The notes under the pieces are model-generated. The model searched no databases. It saw only the letters and a program-made list of their open reading frames with translations, and was not told the origin of the DNA. From Allocoleopsis franciscana PCC 7113 (GTDB lineage: Bacteria > Cyanobacteriota > Cyanobacteriia > Cyanobacteriales > Coleofasciculaceae): a stretch of DNA of 64,000 bases. Shown here piece after piece: positions 55,860 to 64,000 of this stretch (the stretch's first letter is position 1; every line of letters starts with the position of its first letter). Made by a program: the position numbers and the translations under genes. The DNA lies in the NCBI RefSeq assembly GCF_000317515.1, contig NC_019738.1, positions 3,746,001 to 3,810,000 of the forward strand. The letters run 5' to 3'.

Positions 55860-57677
55860 TCATACAAACCTCATTGCCAGCATATCGTTTTCCCAGAACC
55901 ATTCTGAGTTAACTGGCGGCTTAGGCTCGACACTATTGCAGTCGGATTTTGTGCCATAACTGCCGTCAAGGGCAGTTTTTATATCGTGGCAATGTCGATG
56001 AAGGAGTTGCCAATTTTTGTATTCATCCTTTCCACCAAGAGATTTCGGGATGATGTGGTCACGCTCTATTACATCTCCATCTTTGAGGTACAGTCCGCAG
56101 TGGGCGCATTTTCCTTTTTGCTGTTTCAGCAGCGATGCTGTTCGCTTTGGCATCTCAGGATTTTTTCCCATTCGGATACTCCAGTAAATTAGGTTTCCAT
56201 CGTATGGTGACGCTTCGCCTTTAACTTTCACATAGTCCCTAATATTGGTGTCTCTGTGTTTTAGTAACCGAAGGTGTTTTTCACCTTGCCTGGTTGCGAA
56301 GACCCAATTATCGCCGCCAATGGTTTTCCAGTATTTGTCTGCAAGCCATTGTTCACCTTTGTTTCTGTGTCGGCTTTTTGCCCATGCTTTTAATGCAATG
56401 TAGATATTAGCATCGAGCTTTTTAAATGCTTTGCTGCTATTGACCGTAGAGTAATAGTTTGTCCATCCTCTAATGATAGGATTCAATTTGTCTATCAGGC
56501 TCTTTTGTGAGCTTCCTTTGTGGTCGTTTATTACTCTCTTGATTTGGTCGTAATGTACCTTACATTTTTCTTTGCTTGGGGTGATGATAGTTTTGAAGCC
56601 TAGAGGTTTCCCTTTTGTGTCTTTTCCTGTCGTGTATTTTCCGACAGGGAATTGTCGGACATAGTATCCCAAAAAGTTAAATCCTGGTTTTTCTTGTCCA
56701 TGCTCATTTAAGGTATGAGCTATACGGGTTTTGCTCGGTTTCAATTCTAAGCCCATGCCTTTTAACCATTCAGAGATTACCTCTCTGCATCCTTGGACAA
56801 CGGTTATGTCATTGTGGAGAATCACAAAGTCATCGGCGTAGCGTATTATTGAGACTGAATCTCGCTTATCCCTTTTTGGAAGTTGATATTTTCCATCTGA
56901 CCTTTTTAGGTCACAGGTTTCCACGTACTCTTTAATTCGCCATTCCATCCCGTGAAGGGCAATATTTGCCAGTAACGGAGAGATTACCCCGCCCTGTGGC
57001 GTACCCTCGGATGTGTCGAAGTACTGCATATTATCCATCACCCCCGCTTTTAACCACGCTCGGATTTGTCGGCGAATGGTGGGGGACGTATTTAGTTTAT
57101 TGAGCAGTGCTTCATGGTCAATGCGGTCGAAGCATTGTGCAATGTCTGCATCCAGCACGTATTTTGCTTTTTGCTTGATTACAGTCTGTATCGCTGATAT
57201 CGCATCTTGGCACGACCTTCCTGGTCTGAACCCATAGCTATTGGGTTCAAATTGCGCTTCCCATTCTGGTTCTAGTGCCAGTTTGACTAGCGCCTGCAAG
57301 GCGCGGTCTTTCATGGTAGGTATTCCCAATGGTCGCTTCTCTTCCTTTCCCGGTTTTGGAATCCATACTCTCCGGGTGGGGCTGACCTTGGTTCCCAATT
57401 TCAATTGACCTATAAGGTTTTGACGTTGCTTTGGGGTCAGGCTCCTCTGCCCATCCACACCTGCCGTCTTTTTGCCTTGGTTATCTTGGGTAACTCTACG
57501 CACCGCGAGACATCTTGCTGACCAAGATTTCATCAACAACTTTTGGAGTCGGCGAACTGTCCTGACATCTCCACGACTAGAGGCTTGGTAAATCCGTTTT
57601 TGTAGCTTGAATGCCATCCGCTCATGCTTTCGCCAAGGGATTTTGTTCCATTCATACATCGGTTGTTCCGTGTTCAT
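55860..57677 (-). CDS. ltrA: group II intron reverse transcriptase-maturase with HNH nuclease
   Basis: 605 residues, full-length. RT palm and fingers: KRPLGIPTMKDRALQALVKLALEP, NSYGFRPGRSCQDAI, YVLDADIAQCFDRIDH, GTPQGGVISPLLANI and the catalytic YADD at 280-283. Then the maturase X (GIIM) domain (LNPIIRGWTNYYSTVNSSKAF) and a C-terminal HNH endonuclease with zinc cysteines (CAHCGLYLKDGDVIERDHIIPKSLGG, HRHCHD). It aids splicing and retrohoming of its intron. The 63-base gap to the RT fragment upstream is too short to hold its own domains I-III, so its intron is 5' truncated. Confidence 0.95.
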   Translation of the reverse strand: MNTEQPMYEWNKIPWRKHERMAFKLQKRIYQASSRGDVRTVRRLQKLLMKSWSARCLAVRRVTQDNQGKKTAGVDGQRSLTPKQRQNLIGQLKLGTKVSPTRRVWIPKPGKEEKRPLGIPTMKDRALQALVKLALEPEWEAQFEPNSYGFRPGRSCQDAISAIQTVIKQKAKYVLDADIAQCFDRIDHEALLNKLNTSPTIRRQIRAWLKAGVMDNMQYFDTSEGTPQGGVISPLLANIALHGMEWRIKEYVETCDLKRSDGKYQLPKRDKRDSVSIIRYADDFVILHNDITVVQGCREVISEWLKGMGLELKPSKTRIAHTLNEHGQEKPGFNFLGYYVRQFPVGKYTTGKDTKGKPLGFKTIITPSKEKCKVHYDQIKRVINDHKGSSQKSLIDKLNPIIRGWTNYYSTVNSSKAFKKLDANIYIALKAWAKSRHRNKGEQWLADKYWKTIGGDNWVFATRQGEKHLRLLKHRDTNIRDYVKVKGEASPYDGNLIYWSIRMGKNPEMPKRTASLLKQQKGKCAHCGLYLKDGDVIERDHIIPKSLGGKDEYKNWQLLHRHCHDIKTALDGSYGTKSDCNSVEPKPPVNSEWFWENDMLAMRFV

Positions 57678-57740
57678 GACTTGTTTTACTACTACTGTTG
57701 GCTTTACCTTCCTTATTACCGTGGGTCTGTTAGCATATCC

Positions 57741-58340
57741 TCACTCATGGCTGATATTGTCAAAAGCCCCTTTAATATCGGCATCTAGCACCCATGTGTC
57801 CATTCCTTTCTGGAGTCTAATCCAGGATTGTTCAAGAGCGTCATGGCAGCTTCTACCGGGGCGAAATCCGTAGGAATTAGCCTCAAATTCGGCTTCCCAA
57901 ATGGGTTCCAACGCATTTTTGACAACTGCCTGTGCGACTCGGTTTTTGACCGTTGGGATGCCTAATGGACGTTGTTTGCCGTTTGCTTTGGGGATGTATA
58001 CCCTTCTGGCAGGTTTGGCTTGCCACAGGCTATATGTCAGCATTTCTCTGACAAGTTTGACTCTTTCTGCTGGGGTCGTTGCCGTCTGACCGTCTATGCC
58101 CGCCGTTCGTTTCCCTTGATTTTCTTGAGTCACCCTTCGCACTGACAGTAGCAGGTTGGAGTAACTGCGTAGCATCAGTTTCATAAGGCTGCGAACCTTA
58201 TTCCACTGACCGTTCTGTTTGGCACGATAAATTCTCCGTCTCAGGTTCCTAACGCGCTCTTTGATGGTCTTCCAATCAATGTCTGACCACTCTGTTGGCG
58301 GTTCCTTGGCTCCGATTTCATTGCTGAATCTATCTTTCAC
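57741..58340 (-). pseudogene. truncated group II intron reverse transcriptase
   Basis: 199 residues matching only the N-terminal half of an RT: RRVTQENQGKRTAGIDGQ, RRVYIPKANGKQRPLGIPTV, NSYGFRPGRSCHDALEQSW and VLDADIKGAFDNISHE, where the frame stops. The YADD, maturase and HNH parts are missing. It is similar to but distinct from the complete RT that follows on the same strand, so it belongs to a different intron lineage cut by the arrival of the second. Confidence 0.9.
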
Positions 58341-58767
58341 TTCGGTTCGGTTCCTTCTCTAAGGTTTTATCGTTTGAAACCTAGTGGAAGTCTGCCGTCT
58401 TTCGACGTAGGGCAAATCTTGAACCCCTATCTTCTGCATTACACAGAAGCATTTGCTTTCTCCACCTTCCTTTACCCTCTAAATAATTCCGTCTTCCTTA
58501 CAGTTGACCTACTCAAGTTTTCGACCTTCACCTGAGAATCTATAGGGCTTACTGTGTTCCGTACATCTGAACTTCGATTGGGTTAGGATTCCATCTCTAT
58601 CCCGGCAGGAGTTTAGTTCTCTCGTTAAGACTAAACCATACTGTCATAACCAACCTGCTTACCTTTTGGTCAGAGTGTGTCAACCTGGTTTCACTCTTCA
58701 GCGAATTACGGGACTATCAATAATGGTTCACTTTCGTTAATCCTTCTCAATCTTCCCCTTGCCCTCC
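58341..58767 (-). ncRNA. probable group II ribozyme 5' domains
   Basis: No gene. On the minus strand the stretch lies directly upstream of the truncated RT, as domains I-III do, and contains short self-complementary pieces and purine-rich runs (AACGAGAGAACTAAAC, GGAAGACGG). A 5' GTGYG-type splice site is not convincingly found, so borders are uncertain. Confidence 0.45.
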
Positions 58768-59883
58768 TTACAATTCAGGTTTTGTATCTTGGACTTTTGT
58801 GCCTTGCATTCCGTCAGGTTCATTGCTTACTTTTGACGTAGAATGACCACATCTAAACCGCTTACCACTTCTGTTCGATTCACCCCGAATTGGGTGGATA
58901 TGCAGGCACTTGTGGCAAGTTTGGCTGGTATAACGAGGGTCAACAAATACCAAATTTACACCAAACTTTATCGCTTTATAAGTCAGAAACTGGCGAAGTT
59001 GGTAGAACGCCCAGCTATTGCTCCTACGTCTCTCTGTTTTAGAGCGAGGTTGTTGGTTGGTGCGCTCACGAATTCCCGTCAAATCCTCCAAGGCAATAGT
59101 TTGCTTGGTATTTTTGGCGTGTTGGATAAGTCGATAGCTGACGGTATGATTCACCTGTGCCTGAAAGCGTCGTTCGCGTCCACTCAACCGTTGCAAGACC
59201 TGTCTCGCCCTACGACGAGTAGACCTTGTGCCTTTGGACGCTTTTTGCTGCAACGAAGCTCTGACACGGGCGTATTTGTCTCGAATCAGGGTTATTTGTT
59301 TTCCACTGAATTTCTCCCCCTCAGAGGTAACGCAAATGTCTGTTCTGCCCAAATCCACGCCCAAAACTTTATCTGTTTGTTCAGGTTGTGGTGGTTCCGA
59401 TTCAAGCTGAATTTGCAGGTAGTAAGTACCATCTTTTCTTTTTACCAGCACTGCCGATTTAGGGTTTCTCCCTGTCAACAAGTGACGCTGATAGTTGCCA
59501 ATATACAAGGGGAATTTCTCTCTCCCTTTCATCGTGGTCAAACTAACAGTCCAATCTTTCTCCTTAAAGGTGAAAGTCCGAGCATCATAGGTTGCACTGG
59601 TTGGAGCAAACCCCTTAACAGGTCGGTTTTGCTGTTTAGCGGTTTTACGGTTGGCACAAACCCTGCGAATAGCATGGATGGTCATCTGAGCCGACAAGCC
59701 CGAATAATCCCGTGCTTCCTTGTAAATCAAGGATTGTACGGCTATCTGGTTAGTCAGTTTTGGGTCAGTGTTTTTGTTCACGTACTCACAGCAGTTTGCA
59801 AAGGCACGAAGTACCGCGTCAAGTTTCTCAACCTGACCTTGAGTAACTTCGAGTTTACAGCTAACCGTGAGGACTTGAGACAT
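58768..59883 (-). pseudogene. tnpB: 5' part of tnpB (RNA-guided nuclease, IS605 family)
   Basis: 371 residues from ATG 59883, chosen because LTVSCKLEVTQGQ is the usual TnpB start; the frame extends 12 codons further. The RuvC-like core has the first catalytic Asp (VLGVDLGRTD, residue 177) and the Glu (IALEDLTGIRE), then the zinc finger begins SQTCHKCLHIHPIRG and FRCGH. After FRCGH the sequence departs from the family: the second Cys, the last catalytic Asp and the tail are absent and replaced by a short foreign peptide ending TKPEL. The true tail lies across the intron. Without splicing the protein cannot be an active nuclease. Confidence 0.85.
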
Positions 59884-59925
59884 TTTCAAAGGGTGAAGAA
59901 TATGCGACGAATATACCATGTGATT

Positions 59926-59960
59926 GCTAATTTAGGGGGCATCGAACCCCCTAAATTAGC
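59926..59960. repeat. perfect 15-bp-arm hairpin, probable left end of the TnpB element
   Basis: GCTAATTTAGGGGG and CCCCCTAAATTAGC pair exactly around a seven-base loop, 43 bases before the tnpB start. IS605-type left ends carry such a hairpin. It could alternatively be an intergenic repeat, since GGGGG/CCCCC palindromes recur in these genomes. Confidence 0.55.
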
Positions 59961-60153
59961 CGCTATCCCTCCCTACCTTGTAGCCGTTCATTCTCGCCTA
60001 GCGGCTACGAAAATCTGGCGACTGTTGGTGGGGACTCTCGCGAACACGTTGAATAAAAGGTTTGATCGAAGTTTCGTCCGGTTGCAACTTGAGAACCGAT
60101 ATATACGATTTAAAGGCTGATTAGCTTAAAACTCAAGATTGAATGAGTGAAAA

Positions 60154-61056
60154 TTACTCAGCAGAAGCAAAAACCATCTGAGGTGCAAGTAACAGCCCGT
60201 TTTCTGAAGGAATCACCTGACCGATCCCCAAAAATTCACCGTCTTCTCGCTGAACCCGTAACGCATTTGGAGGAAGATCCGTAGAGGTATGATGCCAAAC
60301 GATCCGCTGCCCTAAACACCACCGATTAGCCTCTGATGCAGGTAAGGTGGCAACGGCTAGATGCTGCAATGCAGTTATGGGTGGTATGGGCTGAAATGTC
60401 CCTTGTTGCAATTGTGCGTCCAATTCTTCTAACGTCAGACTATTTTCCAGATGGAAGCCACAGCTTTGGGTACGGGTAAGGGAGGCTAGAGTGCCGCCGG
60501 TATTGAGTAATTCGCCTAAATCTCGCGCGATCGCACGAATATACGTCCCCGAACCACAGGCGATCGCTACATCCAGTTGGGCCAACTCCCCCGGACGCCA
60601 ATCCAACACCTGAATCTGATCAACTTCCACCGTCCGCACCGGGACTTCAGCCGTTTCACCGGCTCTAGCTAAATCATACAAGCGTCTTCCCTGCACCTGA
60701 ATCGCGCTGTACATCGGTGGTATTTGTTGAATTGTGCCCTGAAACTGCGGCAGAAGGGATAAAATCTCGTCTAGTGTCAACCCTTCGGCTGAGTGAGTGG
60801 CGATCACCTCTCCTTCCAAGTCATCCGTCGTGGTTCTCACCCCCAGTTGGATTATGGCTCGGTATGCCTTATCTTGCGGCATATACTGCAACAATCGGGT
60901 GGCTTTACCCAATGCGATCGGTAAGACGCCCATAGCAGCAGGATCTAACGTTCCCCCATGTCCCACCCGCTTGAGGCGCAAAAGTCGCCGGACTTTGGCA
61001 ACGCAGTCATGGGATGTCCAACCGGCTGACTTATTGAGATTCAAAAAACCTTGCAC
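60154..61056 (-). CDS. truB: tRNA pseudouridine(55) synthase
   Basis: 300 residues, standard TruB length. Catalytic Asp38 in RVGHGGTLDPAAMGVLP; the following ATRLLQYMPQDKAYRAIIQLG and TYIRAIARDLGELLNTGGTL blocks are family landmarks. A C-terminal PUA-like region follows. It makes pseudouridine 55 in the T-loop of tRNAs. Its downstream end is next to the TnpB element, which is therefore inserted in the spacer and does not break the gene. Confidence 0.97.
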   Translation of the reverse strand: MQGFLNLNKSAGWTSHDCVAKVRRLLRLKRVGHGGTLDPAAMGVLPIALGKATRLLQYMPQDKAYRAIIQLGVRTTTDDLEGEVIATHSAEGLTLDEILSLLPQFQGTIQQIPPMYSAIQVQGRRLYDLARAGETAEVPVRTVEVDQIQVLDWRPGELAQLDVAIACGSGTYIRAIARDLGELLNTGGTLASLTRTQSCGFHLENSLTLEELDAQLQQGTFQPIPPITALQHLAVATLPASEANRWCLGQRIVWHHTSTDLPPNALRVQREDGEFLGIGQVIPSENGLLLAPQMVFASAE

Positions 61057-61246
61057 TATTCAATCCTATTTGGGGAGAGCTTGCACCATTGTAATCAGTT
61101 GCCAGTGCCACTTTTGATCAAAGGCCAAGACTGACATTCAAGATCACAAATTCATTGGTGCAAGACTCCCCATGACCCATTACCGATGACCCATTACCGA
61201 TGACCCATTACCCATTTTCAAGATCGCTCTCATAGCTAAGACAATT

Positions 61247-61708
61247 TCAGGCTTCTTGTAATTCCCGCAACGTCTTCAGCGACTCCTCAATATGACCTTT
61301 AAAGTTGAGCTGGGAGTTAAAAATATGTCGCACAACCCCACTCTTGTCAATGACATAGGTCACACGACCGGGCAAAAGTCCCAGGGTTGAGGGAACGCCG
61401 TACAGTTTACGTAATTGCTTGCCCTTATCGCTTAACAAAATAAACGGCAATCGGTGCTTGGCGGCAAATTGCAGATGAGAGGTGGATGAGTCATCGCTAA
61501 CGCCAATCACTTCAGCACCTGCGTCTTGGAAGACTTGGTAACTATCGCGAAAGGCACAGGCTTCTGCCGTACATCCTGGTGTATCGTCTTTGGGGTAAAA
61601 GTACAAAACAACGTTCTTTTTGCCGATAAAATCTTTGAGGCTGATGGGTTCCCCTGATGCGGAAGTCAAGGTGAAATCAGGAGCCTTGTCTCCAATCTGA
61701 ACAGGCAT
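61247..61708 (-). CDS. bcp: thioredoxin-dependent peroxiredoxin (PrxQ/BCP type)
   Basis: 153 residues. Peroxidatic Cys46 and resolving Cys51 in DDTPGCTAEACAFRD, separated by four residues as in atypical two-cysteine PrxQ enzymes. FYPKDDTPGCT and GVSDDSSTSHLQFAAKHRLPF are typical. It reduces hydrogen peroxide and alkyl hydroperoxides with thioredoxin as donor. No signal peptide, so cytoplasmic. Single gene. Confidence 0.95.
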   Translation of the reverse strand: MPVQIGDKAPDFTLTSASGEPISLKDFIGKKNVVLYFYPKDDTPGCTAEACAFRDSYQVFQDAGAEVIGVSDDSSTSHLQFAAKHRLPFILLSDKGKQLRKLYGVPSTLGLLPGRVTYVIDKSGVVRHIFNSQLNFKGHIEESLKTLRELQEA

Positions 61709-61899
61709 ATCTATACATTTGTTACAAATCTGTATTTAATCTTAACTTTTTTACAGAAATTAAAGTCGGTGAGCGATCGCTTGAGGGTTGCTGAAGCCAA
61801 AAATAAACCTGTAGGAGTCCCCCTTGTGGGTACCCGGTAATGAGAGAGGGCAACCACAAGGAAAGTCTCTACATAATTGCTCCTAGCAACACCATGTTC

Positions 61900-63750
61900 C
61901 TAAGGTGTAGGCACAGGCACTGATGTTGGTGTCGGTTCTGGGGTGGAACCCTCAGCCCTTTTTGCCCGCTTAATCTGCTCCTCGGTCAAAGACTCCACAA
62001 GGCTCAAGGGAAGAGGATATCGGCTCAGAAATTGAGCGTAGGAAGCACTTAAGTAAACTTGGTAATCTGGATTATTGGCAATGTAAGTTTGAAAAAATGC
62101 CAAACTCAAAGCTTTCATATAATTCTGTGCCACTGTGGGATCAGAACCAATCACTTGAGGAGGTAGGGGTATTGCTCCCTCTGATTGCCCTAAAGTAGAA
62201 AAGTGCGTTCCTCCTTTGAGCAAAACCAGGTATTTGCTTGGGGTTGTCAGCCAGGTAAAGGGTCGAATTTGTTCGGGCAAAGCTGGAGCTACGTTATCAT
62301 CACTACTTGCCACTAACATCAGTGGGACTTGAATCTGACTGTATTGGGATTTTCCAAAAATTGTACTCCCCACGGGATTGATGGCAATCCCGGCTTTGAT
62401 TCGCTCATCGGAGAGTTGATAGTCCTTGGATAGCAACTCTAGGGCGCGACACTGAAGGAGAAGGGATAAGTTTAAAGAGTCATTTGAGGGGTCGCACTCT
62501 TTGTTTAATACCTCAAAATCAATCTTGGCACCCGTCAGTGCTAAAACCGTGTAGCCTCCGAAGGATTGACCTAAGACGCCGACTTGTTGCAGATTAATAC
62601 GTTCCCCAAATGATCGCTTGAGTTCATTGAGGAGAAACTTAATATCTAATGGTCGGTCGATTAACTCGGCTGGGGGAGTTACCTCACTGGCAAGACCATT
62701 GATTAAAGCCTGTAATTGATCCGCGTTACTTCCTGGATGTTCAGGGACAGCCACCGCAAAGCCATAAGAAGCCAAATGGTTGGCTAAATAGGCAAAGGTT
62801 GTACGGTCTGAGCCTAAACCATGAGAAATCACAATTAAAGGTGCTGGACGTTGACTTTGTTGAGGGAGGTAAAGATCGACGGGAAACTGTCTCTGACGAC
62901 TAGAGTCATAGAGGGTCAGGGTTTGCTTGGAATATTGAGTTTCTCCAGGTTGCCGCAGGTCGGGTAACGTAGAGAAATAATTCGATTCTCGGCCTAATCC
63001 TTTCGGTAATGTGTGTCCTGAAGAGAGTGTAGACGGTGGTGCTGATTCCCGTTCGGATGCCTGTGCGGATGCTTCTGTAACAGCCTGTTGCTCTACTGCG
63101 GCGATCGCTAATTGGGTTTGCTGAATCAAGCTTGAGAGCTCTTCAATGACCTGAAAGCCACGCACCGAGTTAATCCGGATGCCGTAGGTGGGAAACTTCT
63201 CCAGGACATTCAACAGAGTCAATCCGTCTGGCGCACCCGCCGCTTGGATTAGCGCCGCCCGAATCGCGTAGAAACCGGGTTGACCGGCTTTGGTTTGGAT
63301 AATCTGACCGACTCGATCTAAGATAATTTTCCCTTGAGACGAATAGAGAAATTGCGCGATCGCTAGCGGCTTGATATCGATTCGAGTCTGTAAAATTGTC
63401 CGCAACTGCTCCAGTTGCTGCGGATTAAGACGGTCTGTATAAGCGGCTAATTCTCGATCAATTTTGCCATCTCTTGCATAAGTAGCAAGAGATTTGACCG
63501 ACAAAGATACTTCTAAAGGGCCATAAGTTAGATAAATTCGTTCAGCCCCCTGTGCGGGAGTGGACACAACCACTGGAGCGATCAATAATCCTAGATTGAC
63601 CAGAACGATTCCTAGTCCAGCCGATCGTTTTCCCTTCTTGGCTGATCGATCAAGTCCACTCGCCTTGATCAAAATTCTGAACCAATCTCCGTCTTGCTCA
63701 CGAAGCGTTGGGTTCGGATTGCGCTGACGTACTCCGACATTAATGTTCAT
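61900..63750 (-). CDS. exported alpha/beta hydrolase with DUF1400 domain
   Basis: 616 residues. A hydrophobic segment (LGIVLVNLGLLIAPVVVSTPAQG) near residues 45-67 follows a basic N-terminus of about 40 residues, a signal sequence or anchor. Residues 70-215 match the DUF1400 domain (ERIYLTYGPLEVSLSVKSL). Residues 270-580 are an alpha/beta hydrolase: LIVISHGLGSDRTTFAYLA oxyanion region, nucleophile Ser396 (GVLGQSFGGYTV), acid in VASSDDNVAP and His in LKGGTHFSTLG. Lipase or platelet-activating-factor acetylhydrolase-like chemistry is likely; substrate unknown. The C-terminus is a Thr/Pro tail. Confidence 0.9.
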   Translation of the reverse strand: MNINVGVRQRNPNPTLREQDGDWFRILIKASGLDRSAKKGKRSAGLGIVLVNLGLLIAPVVVSTPAQGAERIYLTYGPLEVSLSVKSLATYARDGKIDRELAAYTDRLNPQQLEQLRTILQTRIDIKPLAIAQFLYSSQGKIILDRVGQIIQTKAGQPGFYAIRAALIQAAGAPDGLTLLNVLEKFPTYGIRINSVRGFQVIEELSSLIQQTQLAIAAVEQQAVTEASAQASERESAPPSTLSSGHTLPKGLGRESNYFSTLPDLRQPGETQYSKQTLTLYDSSRQRQFPVDLYLPQQSQRPAPLIVISHGLGSDRTTFAYLANHLASYGFAVAVPEHPGSNADQLQALINGLASEVTPPAELIDRPLDIKFLLNELKRSFGERINLQQVGVLGQSFGGYTVLALTGAKIDFEVLNKECDPSNDSLNLSLLLQCRALELLSKDYQLSDERIKAGIAINPVGSTIFGKSQYSQIQVPLMLVASSDDNVAPALPEQIRPFTWLTTPSKYLVLLKGGTHFSTLGQSEGAIPLPPQVIGSDPTVAQNYMKALSLAFFQTYIANNPDYQVYLSASYAQFLSRYPLPLSLVESLTEEQIKRAKRAEGSTPEPTPTSVPVPTP

Positions 63751-64000
63751 TTAGCTAGCCGTCCTTCCTCACTCATCACCAAACATGCAAAAACGTCTCC
63801 ACCTTCCCAAGGTTTGAAAATCATCCCCTTCCCTTGCTGTTCCTGCTCAGAAAATTTCTGAACGCACTTGTAGGTCAAGTGAGTAACTTTATCATTGGGA
63901 TTTTTCTATCAGACGTCTCAAGAAATTTGATACTCTTATGTCAATTTTATCCATTACTCTAGAGCAATGGCTACCTTAAATTTAATGCAGTTTATTCTAT
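63751..64000. other. window end, no gene seen
   Basis: 250 bases upstream of the hydrolase on the minus strand; it presumably contains its promoter. I see no reading frame or element with support. Confidence 0.4.

Larger units (their letters stand above)
55770..58840 (-). mobile_element. composite group II intron inserted in tnpB
   Basis: About 3.07 kb; outer borders are approximate. From the minus-strand 5' side: roughly 450 bases of gene-free, structured sequence (58341-58767 and beyond) as expected for ribozyme domains I-III, an RT N-terminal fragment (57741-58340), 63 bases, a complete RT-maturase gene (55860-57677), then domain V (55807-55840) and a domain VI-like hairpin. Two RT starts in one intron imply that a second intron, lacking its own 5' ribozyme, joined the first. 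Confidence 0.65.
55608..59960 (-). mobile_element. IS605-type TnpB element split by a group II intron
   Basis: On the minus strand, tnpB begins at 59883 and is cut near 58840; the missing C-terminal tail reappears at 55766-55615. Terminal hairpins lie at 59926-59960 and 55608-55634. The intervening 3 kb is group II intron material. Only the tnpB part is present, with no tnpA. Confidence 0.6.

Noticed and set aside
59970-60010. Possible tRNA-like fold between tnpB and truB
   Set aside because: Only one seven-pair stem (TAGCCG/CGGCTA); no anticodon, D or T arm could be assembled.
58843-60120. 425-codon open frame on the plus strand
   Set aside because: It is antisense to tnpB and runs through the terminal hairpin; its translation shows no protein character, while the minus strand gives clear TnpB motifs.

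Overview
The window looks like a chromosomal segment of a filamentous cyanobacterium. Reasons: the HIP1 palindrome GCGATCGC and its core recur throughout genes and spacers; there are three DUF928 proteins, FHA/TPS exoproteins, a CHAT-TPR protein, a TIR-CHASE2 fusion, very large multi-PAS kinases and a pentapeptide-repeat protein; and the housekeeping genes are of cyanobacterial type. The genus cannot be fixed from this sequence. A Microcoleus/Coleofasciculus-like filament is an inference only.

Region 1 (1-11.9 kb) is accessory and scarred. It holds small genes separated by imperfect long hairpins ending in GTTAGAC-like boxes (attC-like), a GIY-YIG gene split by an in-frame TGA, a HicA/HicB pair, Uma2 remnants and an intact Uma2 gene, a 78-bp exact repeat, and a giant hybrid kinase with ten PAS modules. 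It also holds a complete IS5-type insertion sequence with clear ends and target duplication, and an IS605-like element reduced to its ends.

Region 2 (11.9-35 kb) is mostly ordinary chromosome. In order: a secreted four-repeat protein, two DUF928 genes, a propeller-transglutaminase protein, a dihydrouridine synthase, a GST-like protein, a MITE, hisA, an FdhF/YdeP-type molybdopterin oxidoreductase, a frameshifted methyltransferase remnant, an M1 aminopeptidase with HEAT repeats, a three-gene two-component operon on the minus strand, a TPR protein, TspO, a RelE/ParE-like pair and pgi.

Region 3 (35-55.5 kb) is a sensing and surface region: a LuxR-type regulator, a MASE1-PAS-GAF kinase behind a perfect 26-bp palindrome, a cupin, two tandem FHA-type exoproteins with nearly identical 5' ends, a TPR-CHAT protein, a third DUF928 protein, a TIR-TIR-TIR-CHASE2 protein, and a pentapeptide-repeat protein. 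FHA-FHA-CHAT reads as one operon. With DUF928 and TIR-CHASE2 facing it, this is the best candidate for an uncharacterised multi-protein system (secreted surface proteins plus a putative caspase-like protease and a TIR sensor).

Region 4 (55.6-60 kb) is a nest of mobile DNA. A TnpB gene with terminal hairpins is split by a group II intron, which itself appears composite: 5' ribozyme and truncated RT of one intron, then the complete RT and domain V of another.

Region 5 (60-64 kb) is chromosomal again: truB, a PrxQ/Bcp peroxiredoxin and a DUF1400 alpha/beta hydrolase, all on the minus strand. I recognised no tRNA, rRNA or CRISPR array.
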